Positions 36,520 to 42,830 of a stretch of 64,000 nt of DNA are shown piece after piece. The stretch is from Atopobiaceae bacterium (GTDB taxonomy: Bacteria; Actinomycetota; Coriobacteriia; Coriobacteriales; Atopobiaceae). The number at the start of each line of letters is the position of its first letter. Position 1 is the stretch's first letter. The notes under the pieces are model-generated. The model was given only the letters and a program-made list of their open reading frames with translations, was not told the DNA's origin and did not search any database. The stretch is from the NCBI GenBank assembly GCA_022483015.1, contig JAKVOB010000001.1, forward strand, positions 558,001 through 622,000. The letters are read 5' to 3'. Made by a program: the position numbers and the translations under genes.

Positions 36520-37274
36520 GCCAGGACGCAAACATGGACGCCCAGCAGATCATCGACTTCATCGCGACCGCGCCCAAGAAGACGCCGGTGCGCGTGCTGG
36601 TGGCGAAGCGCGACGCCGACACGTGCTTCTCGGCTGCGGGCGTGGCGGCGGCCGAGGAGGCCGTGGCCGCTGGCGACCTGCACGTCTTCGACTGCGGGGC
36701 CTCGGCCATCGTGACGGGCAACTGGACGGCGGCCAAGGCGCTGCTCGACGCGCGCGCCGACGACATCGCCGACACCGTGGTCGAGACCGTCGGCCGCAAC
36801 ACCGGCGTGCCCATGCTCGACGTGCGTGACATCCACGCCCGCATCGAGCCGGGTGCCTACATCCGCGACCACGTCTCGATCGGCGACGGGGCCGTCATCA
36901 TGATGGGCGCCGTGATCAACGTGGGTGCCGAGATCGGCGACGGCACCATGATCGACATGGGTGCCATCCTGGGCGGTCGTGCCATCGTGGGCAAGAACTG
37001 CCACATCGGCGCAGGTACCGTGCTTGCCGGCGTGGTCGAGCCCGCCAGCGCCACACCCGTGCGCGTGGACGACGGCGTGCTCATCGGCGCCAACGCCGTG
37101 GTGCTCGAGGGCGTGCACGTGGGCGAGGGTGCCGTGGTGGCGGCGGGTGCCGTGGTCGTCGACGACGTCGCGGCGGGTGCCGTGGTCGCCGGTGTGCCCG
37201 CGCGCGTCATCAAGCAGGCGAGCGAGGTCGCGGCGGGCAAGGTCTCGCTGGTGGACGCGCTCCGGTCGCTCTAG
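36516..37274 (+). CDS. dapH: 2,3,4,5-tetrahydropyridine-2,6-dicarboxylate N-acetyltransferase
   Basis: 252 residues. The N-terminal DapH domain (1-85, [21 protein letters not shown]) is followed by left-handed beta-helix hexapeptide repeats ([54 protein letters not shown]). The sequence follows Bacillus DapH nearly throughout, including the pre-helix [16 protein letters not shown], so it uses acetyl-CoA rather than succinyl-CoA. It is last in the riboswitch operon and overlaps dapB by four bases. The matching DAP aminotransferase is not in the operon. Confidence 0.95.
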   Translation: MSQDANMDAQQIIDFIATAPKKTPVRVLVAKRDADTCFSAAGVAAAEEAVAAGDLHVFDCGASAIVTGNWTAAKALLDARADDIADTVVETVGRNTGVPMLDVRDIHARIEPGAYIRDHVSIGDGAVIMMGAVINVGAEIGDGTMIDMGAILGGRAIVGKNCHIGAGTVLAGVVEPASATPVRVDDGVLIGANAVVLEGVHVGEGAVVAAGAVVVDDVAAGAVVAGVPARVIKQASEVAAGKVSLVDALRSL

Positions 37275-37300
37275 CCGCGCAAGCCTGGCCGTCCTTCTCG

Positions 37301-37360
37301 TCGAGGTAGCGCATCCGGCACCTTCTGAGGGTCAGAAAGGTGCCGGATGCGCTACCTCGA
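37301..37360. terminator. Very long inverted repeat between dapH and the phosphodiesterase gene
   Basis: Two 28-base arms (starting TCGAGGTAGCGCATCC) pair with a single bulged A around a GGG loop. It separates convergent genes (dapH stop at 37274, phosphodiesterase stop at 37375) and would serve as a bidirectional terminator, though it has no T tract. Confidence 0.6.
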
Positions 37361-37374
37361 TGCATGTGCGCTGG

Positions 37375-37947
37375 TCATCCCAGCTCGACCAGGCGGAAGC
37401 GGCCGTCCTCGTAGAGGCCGTAGCTATGGCTGCCATCCTTGGGGATCGAGACGCTGCCAGGATTGAGGACGTGCACCATGCTGCCGTCGACCCCGAGCGG
37501 TCGTTCCTCGTCCACCTTGATGTGGGTGTGGCCGTAGAGCAGGGCGCTGCCGGCCGGCAGGGGCGGCATGCGGTCGACCGAGTTGTCGATGCCGGGGCCC
37601 CACACATGGCCGTGCGTGCAGAACAGCTCGCGCGGGCCGCCCGCCGCATCGGTCGCGTCGCCGTCGAGCACCACCGCGTAGTCGGCGAGGCACGGGAAGT
37701 CGAGTACCATCTGGTCGACCTCCGCCTCGCAGTTGCCGCGGACGGCGACGACCCTCGAGGCGATGCCATTGAGCATCGGGATCACCTGCTTGGGGGCATA
37801 GCCCTCGGGCAGGTCGTTGCGGGGACCGTGGTAGAGCAGGTCGCCCAGCAGGATGACGCGGGCCGGGTCCTCGGCCTCGATGGCGTCCATGAGCCTGGCG
37901 CACCAGGTGGCCGAGCCGTGGATGTCGGATGCGACGAGCAGCTTCAT
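37375..37947 (-). CDS. YfcE family metallophosphodiesterase
   Basis: 190 residues with the full calcineurin-like metal set: SDIHG (8-12), GDLLYHGPRND, GNCE, THGH, and GHTHIKVDEE. YfcE-type enzymes hydrolyse simple phosphodiesters; physiological substrate unknown. The start at 37947 has AAGGGAG upstream. It is divergent from the HTH-kinase module, with a shared gap holding the self-complementary AGTATACT, and is a relative of the truncated gene at the left edge of the window. Confidence 0.92.
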   Translation of the reverse strand: MKLLVASDIHGSATWCARLMDAIEAEDPARVILLGDLLYHGPRNDLPEGYAPKQVIPMLNGIASRVVAVRGNCEAEVDQMVLDFPCLADYAVVLDGDATDAAGGPRELFCTHGHVWGPGIDNSVDRMPPLPAGSALLYGHTHIKVDEERPLGVDGSMVHVLNPGSVSIPKDGSHSYGLYEDGRFRLVELG

Positions 37948-37976
37948 GATGGTCTCCCTTGATGTCCGATGGCCAC

Positions 37977-37984
37977 AGTATACT
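37977..37984. promoter_or_regulatory. Palindromic -10 shared by divergent genes
   Basis: AGTATACT reads TATACT on both strands in the 128-base gap between the phosphodiesterase and HTH genes, so it could serve as a -10 box in both directions. No good -35 is seen. Confidence 0.3.
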
Positions 37985-38075
37985 TGCAGCGATTGGCCGA
38001 AGGCTGGTCTTGGGCCCTTGGTGCCCACGCTCGCGCCAAGAGGAACGGTCGAGAGGAACAGGGAGGGGAGGCGGC

Positions 38076-38588
38076 ATGGCATCTGAGAAGGACGGTCCCT
38101 GTGCGGTTCGCGCCACGTCCGGTCCTGCCGCGGAGGATGCCTCTGCCGCACATGTCACCGACGAGCTCCTCGACCGGCTCCTTGCCAGCACCAGTCCTGA
38201 GCAGTACCTCTCGGGACTTGCTTCCTCCGATGCCGTGAGTTCGGCAGACCCGTTGCCTGCCTACCTCGCAGACCTCCTCGCCGAGAAGGGCCTCACGCGT
38301 GCTGAGGTCATCCGTGCGTCAGGCCTCAATGCCACCTACTGCTACCAGGTCTTCCAAGGCGACCGCCATCCCGGGCGCGACCATGCCCTCATGCTGGCCT
38401 TCGGCCTCGGCTGCTCGCTTCACGAGACCCAGCGGCTCCTCACGCGGGCTGGCGTCGCCGAGCTGTGGTGCCGCGTGCGTCGCGATGCCATCATCATCTT
38501 CTGCATCGACCACGGCATGACGCGCGTCGCGTGCGATGACGAGCTATGGCGTCTTGGGGAGCCGACGCTGCTCGACGCGGGCGTATGA
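38076..38588 (+). CDS. HTH protein encoded next to a Hanks-type kinase
   Basis: 170 residues. Residues about 1-60 are poorly conserved. Residues about 65-110 form a Cro/XRE-like HTH: LADLLAEKGLTRAEVIRASG then NATYCYQVFQGDRHPGRDHA. A conserved C-terminal half follows (FGLGCSLHETQRLLTRAG, RDAIIIFCIDHG, DDELWRLGEPTLLD). The same architecture recurs in the protein at 39955-40362. GGGAGGGGAGG lies before the ATG at 38076. The stop overlaps the kinase start (ATGA), so the two are made together and probably act together, for instance with the kinase modifying the DNA-binding protein. Family not named. Confidence 0.8.
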   Translation: MASEKDGPCAVRATSGPAAEDASAAHVTDELLDRLLASTSPEQYLSGLASSDAVSSADPLPAYLADLLAEKGLTRAEVIRASGLNATYCYQVFQGDRHPGRDHALMLAFGLGCSLHETQRLLTRAGVAELWCRVRRDAIIIFCIDHGMTRVACDDELWRLGEPTLLDAGV

Positions 38589-39775
38589 CGGTGGACCGAT
38601 CGGACGCCGACCTGCTGCATGCGCTCGAGCTCGACGATGCCTATCGGGTGGAGCGCGTCCTGGGAGAGGGGCCATCTGCCCGGACCGAGCTGGTCACGCT
38701 CGAGGGCTCGGGCCCCTTCGTGCGCAAGAGGATCCCCCTCGAACTCGCCAACCCGGCGGCCTGGGCGCGACTCATGACGGTCGACGAGCCCCTGCTTCCC
38801 AAGGTCGAGCGCACGTACACCTTGCCCGACGCCTTCGTCGTGGTGAGCGACTACGTCGACGGCATGAGCCTCGACGAGCGTGTCCGCAGGGAAGGACCGC
38901 TCGTGCCGAACGAGGCCATCCGCATCCTTGAAGACGTGGCCCACGCTGCGGGCGTGCTTCATGCCCATGGGATCATTCATCGCGACATCACTCCTGCCAA
39001 TGTGGTGCTTGCCGCTGACGGTGCCCACCTCATCGACCTCGGCATCGCGCGTGTCCACTCGCAAGAGGAGAAAAAGGACACAACACGCATGGGTACCTGG
39101 GGATTCGCTGCGCCTGAGCAGTTCGGGTTCGCTCAGACCGACGCCCGGTCAGACGTCTATTCCCTCGGCCGCCTGCTTGCCTATATGCTCGTGGGCGTTC
39201 GTCCTGACGCGGTCGGCTTCGAGGCGTCGCTGGCCGATCCCGCCCGTGTGTCCGCTACGCTTGCTCATGTCGTCGCTCACGCCTGCGCCTTCGAGCCGAG
39301 TGCGCGTCCCCAGACCGCCGACGAGCTTGTGCGCGAGGCGGATGCCGCGCTCGCTGGCGAGGTCGTCGCGGACAAGGCCTCGTCGTCGCAGACGCGATTG
39401 GCCCTTGCCACCCCGCGCCGCGTCCTTGCGATGTTCACCACCTGGCGGCCCTGGGTGGCTGTCGCGATCGTCCTGGCTGCGGCTACCTTCGGGCTCGGGT
39501 TCTTCGAGAGCGAGGTCGTCGAGGCGCAACGGGCGTCCACCATCGTGATGCGCGTCTACTCCATCTATTTTGGAGCTGTCCTCGTCATGTCGATGACGGT
39601 GGTCCCCGCATGGGAGCTGTCCCGTGCGGTCCTGTGCGCGGGTCCCTACAAGGAGAAGGAGGGCCGCTGGAAGCATGCCGTCTGGCGGGTCGCCCGCTCC
39701 GTCCTCGTCGGTGTCGCCCTCATCACGGTGGTCGCCGTGGTCATCGCCCTCGTCAAGAGGGCAATGGGAGTCTGA
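38585..39775 (+). CDS. Membrane-anchored Hanks-type serine/threonine protein kinase
   Basis: 396 residues. Kinase domain in residues about 20-280: ATP lysine probably Lys48 (FVRKRIP), catalytic loop HRDITPANV (Asp134, Asn139), metal site DLG (151-153, in place of DFG), TRMGTWGFAAPEQ (APE 176-178) and SDVYSLGRLL. The glycine-rich loop is degenerate (VLGEGPSARTE). Three hydrophobic segments follow near 289-310, 328-350 and 376-396, with no PASTA or other large outer domain. It is translationally coupled to the HTH gene upstream and lies upstream of a second HTH gene. Targets unknown. Confidence 0.9.
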   Translation: MTVDRSDADLLHALELDDAYRVERVLGEGPSARTELVTLEGSGPFVRKRIPLELANPAAWARLMTVDEPLLPKVERTYTLPDAFVVVSDYVDGMSLDERVRREGPLVPNEAIRILEDVAHAAGVLHAHGIIHRDITPANVVLAADGAHLIDLGIARVHSQEEKKDTTRMGTWGFAAPEQFGFAQTDARSDVYSLGRLLAYMLVGVRPDAVGFEASLADPARVSATLAHVVAHACAFEPSARPQTADELVREADAALAGEVVADKASSSQTRLALATPRRVLAMFTTWRPWVAVAIVLAAATFGLGFFESEVVEAQRASTIVMRVYSIYFGAVLVMSMTVVPAWELSRAVLCAGPYKEKEGRWKHAVWRVARSVLVGVALITVVAVVIALVKRAMGV

Positions 39776-39820
39776 CCTCGCGTCGTCCTCGTCGTGACAC
39801 GTACCCTCGAATCGCGCTTT

Positions 39821-39862
39821 CAGCTCCGAGCTAATGTAAAGGGCGGTACGTTCGACCATCAT
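39821..39862 (+). promoter_or_regulatory. Conserved promoter-like element, copy 1
   Basis: CAGCTCCGAGCTAATG (39821-39836), containing the palindrome AGCTC-C-GAGCT, is followed after exactly 20 bases by CATCAT (39857-39862). The same arrangement recurs at 40404-40445. It lies about 90 bases before the second HTH gene. The box overlaps where a -35 would sit, so it may be an activator or repressor site. Confidence 0.55.
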
Positions 39863-39954
39863 CTCCTCTGTAAGAAGGGGACGGATGCCAGTGCGGGAGG
39901 CGCAACGACCTCTTCGCCCTATGCGGCGTCCTCTCTCGCGGGAGAGGGGGATGG

Positions 39955-40362
39955 ATGCCAGGTACCTGGAACTTCGTGCGGAACAGGAGCCTTGCGGACA
40001 TCCTCGGTGGCATGGTCGCCGACGGGCGCGACCTTCCTGCGTGGATTGCCGACACGCTTGACGCGCGTACCCTCACCCGCAGCCAAGTGATCCGTGACTC
40101 GCATCTCAACCCGACGTTCGCCTACCAGATCATGGCGGGTGCCAGGCACGCCTCTCGGGACAAGCTCATCCAGCTCGCGTTCGGGCTTCGCCTCGACCCA
40201 GATGACGCGGACGCGATGCTCGAGCGCGGTGGCATGAGCGCCCTCCGGGCCTACGACCGGCGTGACGTCGTCGTCGCATATTGTCTTGCGAGAAGCACCG
40301 GCCTCGCTGCCTGTGACGACCTTCTCTGGAGTCTTGGCGAGGACACGATCGTGGGCAGCTAG
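39955..40362 (+). CDS. Second HTH protein of the kinase module
   Basis: 135 residues. The HTH region, IADTLDARTLTRSQVIRDS then NPTFAYQIMAGARHASRDK, and the C-terminal half (FGLRLDPDDADAMLERGG, RRDVVVAYCLARS, DDLLWSLGEDTI) align along their length with the HTH protein at 38076-38588, so the two flank the kinase gene as paralogues. It lacks the long N-terminal part of its relative. GAGGGGG lies a few bases before the ATG at 39955; a nearby ATG at 39951 is out of frame. It is probably transcribed from the element at 39821-39862. Confidence 0.8.
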   Translation: MPGTWNFVRNRSLADILGGMVADGRDLPAWIADTLDARTLTRSQVIRDSHLNPTFAYQIMAGARHASRDKLIQLAFGLRLDPDDADAMLERGGMSALRAYDRRDVVVAYCLARSTGLAACDDLLWSLGEDTIVGS

Positions 40363-40403
40363 GTCTCCCCTTCGCGTCAATGACGTCGCCGTTCGCCAGA
40401 ATT

Positions 40404-40445
40404 CAGCTCCCAGCTAATGAGTCGACACTTTCAGTTTTCTATCAT
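40404..40445 (+). promoter_or_regulatory. Conserved promoter-like element, copy 2
   Basis: CAGCTCCCAGCTAATG (40404-40419) differs from copy 1 at one base and is followed after 20 bases by TATCAT (40440-40445), a fair -10. It lies about 48 bases before the first lipoprotein gene. Confidence 0.6.
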
Positions 40446-40492
40446 CTGCCTCATAGCCGGCCCGAGGGGCGGGCAACGAGGGAGGGAGCTCC

Positions 40493-41077
40493 ATGGACGA
40501 GAGAAAGGCTCACGGTGGCCCAAGGTCCGTCGGCGTCAGGGGACGCATCGTGATGGGTGTCGTTACGGGGACGCTCTGTCTGTCGGTGATGGGTTGCGGT
40601 TCCTCTGCGGGCGGCTCGGCGCAGGCAGCGGCCTCTTCTGCGGCTGCCACGACGACGTCTGCTGCCGATACGGCTGCTACGACAACGCCCGCTGCCACGA
40701 CGACGCCTGCTGCCAGCACGTCAGCCGCCAGCGCGGCAGCAGGGCAGGCGGGTGCAAGTGACGAGTCGACCTACCAGGGTATTCTCGACGAGTACACGGC
40801 AAAGCTCCAAGAGGCGACCCCTGCCCTCATTGACGAGTACAACACCGAGGCCGCCACGAACACGGACGGCGTCCAGGGACTTGCGACAATCTGCCAGGCA
40901 AAGGTCACGAAGCTTGCTGGGATATCCACCGAGGGAACCACCAAGATGGCGCAGCTCCTCTATACGGCCGGGAGCGGATCGACCTCCGAATACCAGGAGT
41001 GGGCCGGCAAGCTGAGCGACGTGTACACGGAGGAGGCGCAGAAGATCACGGACGCCTACATGGCCTCCGCGATGTGA
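40493..41077 (+). CDS. Lipoprotein of unknown function (Ala/Thr-rich linker)
   Basis: 194 residues. A lipoprotein signal peptide ends in the lipobox LSVMGC (Cys at about residue 35). A low-complexity Ala/Thr/Ser linker (about 40-85) and a helical domain (TYQGILDEYTAKLQEATPAL onward) follow. GGGAGGGAG lies before the ATG at 40493. It should be anchored to the outer face of the membrane. It is the first gene after the conserved element at 40404-40445, linking it to the HTH-kinase module. No family recognised. Confidence 0.8.
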   Translation: MDERKAHGGPRSVGVRGRIVMGVVTGTLCLSVMGCGSSAGGSAQAAASSAAATTTSAADTAATTTPAATTTPAASTSAASAAAGQAGASDESTYQGILDEYTAKLQEATPALIDEYNTEAATNTDGVQGLATICQAKVTKLAGISTEGTTKMAQLLYTAGSGSTSEYQEWAGKLSDVYTEEAQKITDAYMASAM

Positions 41078-41152
41078 TGCGCACCCTGCAGGATCAGCAG
41101 ACGGGTGCATGCCGTGTAATGCCAGGCACCCTCAACGAGAGGTGGAACAACC

Positions 41153-42001
41153 ATGGGACCATACGAATGCGCTCATGCAAGGAGAAGGGCCCGACGGACT
41201 GCGGGCATATGCTCGGTCGCGGTGCTCCTGCTTGCAGCCGTCATGCTCGTGCTGCCCGGATGTGGGGGTAGTGCCAGCGGTGGGACGACGGCCAACACCG
41301 CATCCCTCTCAGATGACGAGATCGCAGACCTCTACAACGGTTCGACATCATATAAGGGACGCACCATAACGGTGTCAGGCAAGGTCTTCAACGTGGACGG
41401 CAGCGACGGATTCCAGCTCTGGCACGACCCGGCCAACAATGCCGGCAACACCCTGGTCAAGGGCACGGGGTGTGCCTCGGGCCTTGCGAGCGGCGATTAC
41501 GTCATCGTGACGGGCACAGTTGATGACCCATATACGGGCACCAACGCGGTGGGCGGGAGCGTCACGGCAGTTTCCATTGCCGAGACCTCTGTGGAGAAGT
41601 CCTCCTACAAGGACGTGATGGCCCCCACGCTCAAGGAGGTCGCCGTCGGCCAGACCGTCGACCAAGGCGGCTGCCAGGTCACGCTGGACAAGATTGAGTT
41701 CGCAGCCAACGAGACGCGCGTCTACGTCACGGCGACCAACAACGGCACCGCGCAGTTCACGCCCTACGGATACTCGGCCCACCTCATCCAAGGCGGGAAG
41801 CAGATCGAGGTCGACCAGACCAACAGCTACCAGCAAGGGTACGACCAGCTCAGCTATACCGGAATCGTCTCGGGGGCGAGCTCGAGCGGCGTCATCGTGT
41901 TCCCGGCCGTCGACCAGGCGAGCCTGCAGTTCGTGATCGGTGGCTACTGCAGCGACTACACCAACCAGCTTGGGGACTTCACGTTCGATGTGACCATCTA
42001 G
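41153..42001 (+). CDS. Lipoprotein with OB-fold-like and DUF4352-like domains
   Basis: 282 residues. The signal peptide ends in the lipobox VLPGC (Cys at about residue 37). Residues about 50-145 look like an OB-fold (YKGRTITVSGKVFNV, then GDYVIVTGTVDDPYTGTN). Residues about 155-282 form an immunoglobulin-like beta domain resembling DUF4352 (VGQTVDQGGCQVTLDKIEF, NNGTAQFTPYGYSAHL). Domain calls are by eye. GAGAGGTGG precedes the ATG at 41153. It follows the first lipoprotein gene by 75 bases and is probably cotranscribed. The role is likely at the cell surface. Confidence 0.8.
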   Translation: MGPYECAHARRRARRTAGICSVAVLLLAAVMLVLPGCGGSASGGTTANTASLSDDEIADLYNGSTSYKGRTITVSGKVFNVDGSDGFQLWHDPANNAGNTLVKGTGCASGLASGDYVIVTGTVDDPYTGTNAVGGSVTAVSIAETSVEKSSYKDVMAPTLKEVAVGQTVDQGGCQVTLDKIEFAANETRVYVTATNNGTAQFTPYGYSAHLIQGGKQIEVDQTNSYQQGYDQLSYTGIVSGASSSGVIVFPAVDQASLQFVIGGYCSDYTNQLGDFTFDVTI

Positions 42002-42019
42002 GCGGAGAAGAGTGGGAGA

Positions 42020-42060
42020 ACGGGTCGGTGTCCTTGCCTGCCGCAGGGGCACCGACCCGT
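42020..42060 (+). terminator. Hairpin after the lipoprotein genes
   Basis: ACGGGTCGGTG pairs with CACCGACCCGT (11 bp) 18 bases after the lipoprotein stop. No T tract follows. Confidence 0.5.
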
Positions 42061-42089
42061 CAGGCGATAAGACCTTGCGTTGGTACAGA

Positions 42090-42122
42090 AGAGGGGAGGG
42101 GGCACATGGCCCCCTCCCCTCT
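42090..42122 (-). terminator. Terminator of the ferredoxin gene, possibly bidirectional
   Basis: AGAGGGGAGGGGGC pairs perfectly with its complement at 42109-42122 around a five-base loop. On the minus strand it is 26 bases past the ferredoxin stop and is followed by TTCTG. Confidence 0.65.
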
Positions 42123-42148
42123 GCCTTATGTCATGGAGTCGCGAGGAG

Positions 42149-42337
42149 CTAGTCCTCGGCGATCTCGGTGATGGCACCTGCAGGGCAGGCGTCCATGCAG
42201 GCGCCGCAAGCGACGCAGGAGTCGGCGTCGGCGACCTGGGCGGCGGAGTCGCCGAGCTCGAGGACGTCAGCCGGGCAGGTGTCTACGCAGACGCCGCAGG
42301 CGATGCACTCATCGGTATCGATAACGGGGTGTGACAT
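42149..42337 (-). CDS. 2[4Fe-4S] ferredoxin
   Basis: 62 residues with two CxxCxxCxxxCP clusters (CIACGVCVDTCP and CVACGACMDACP), the classical clostridial-type low-potential ferredoxin. It carries electrons for anaerobic redox enzymes, for example pyruvate:ferredoxin oxidoreductase, none of which is in the window. The start at 42337 (MSHPVIDTDECIACG) has AAGGAG upstream; the upstream extension to 42391 is not credible. Single-gene unit on the minus strand between the lipoproteins and the surface island. Confidence 0.95.
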   Translation of the reverse strand: MSHPVIDTDECIACGVCVDTCPADVLELGDSAAQVADADSCVACGACMDACPAGAITEIAED

Positions 42338-42655
42338 GGTGGTCTCCTTCTCCTTGGGCCGTGAGGCCGGTCTCGGACGCCATTGTGGCATCCATCTGGG
42401 CTTTGGGGCAGAGGACCACGAGGCCCGAGCCCTCCCTATGGCGGGAGTTTAGCATCCAACCCTCCCGATGCAAGCGCAATCGGTGAGCGTCCATGACAAA
42501 TGGGTCAGACGGGCGATGGCAGTCGATCCGCCGGACCCAAGGCGAAACCTCGCATCTGTCCACCCTCCCTTGCTGGCACAAATCGTGATCAGGCATTATG
42601 TCGCGTGCCCGACAGCAGTATCACAGACATGCAATAGATACGACACATGATGCTA

Positions 42656-42699
42656 ATACGTTTCAAGTGGTTCTAAATGCTAGACCACTTGAAACGTAT
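42656..42699. promoter_or_regulatory. 16-bp-arm inverted repeat upstream of the surface-protein genes
   Basis: ATACGTTTCAAGTGGT and its exact complement are separated by 12 bases, ending 20 bases before an extended -10 box (42720-42728). The position over the -35 region suggests an operator; a transcript starting upstream would also form a strong hairpin. The rest of 42338-42830 shows nothing else I can name. Confidence 0.55.
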
Positions 42700-42719
42700 G
42701 GCGAGAAGTCTTGTAAAGT

Positions 42720-42728
42720 TGCTATACT
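42720..42728 (+). promoter_or_regulatory. Extended -10 promoter element of the surface-protein genes
   Basis: TGCTATACT (TGn plus TATACT) stands about 100 bases before the first surface-protein ATG. No recognisable -35 is present, as is usual for extended -10 promoters. It lies just downstream of the inverted repeat at 42656-42699. Confidence 0.5.
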
Positions 42729-42830
42729 CCGTTCGAAAGTAGCAGGTAGATGGCTAAAAAGTATGTCTGGTCAGGAGTAAGGTATACCTTTTTTACGCTG
42801 CTCTGACTGCCGCGGAAGGACGCAACAAAT

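Noticed and set aside
42598-42780. A 60-residue frame spanning the inverted repeat
   Set aside because: It runs through the inverted repeat and promoter, has no ribosome site, and the encoded peptide has no features.
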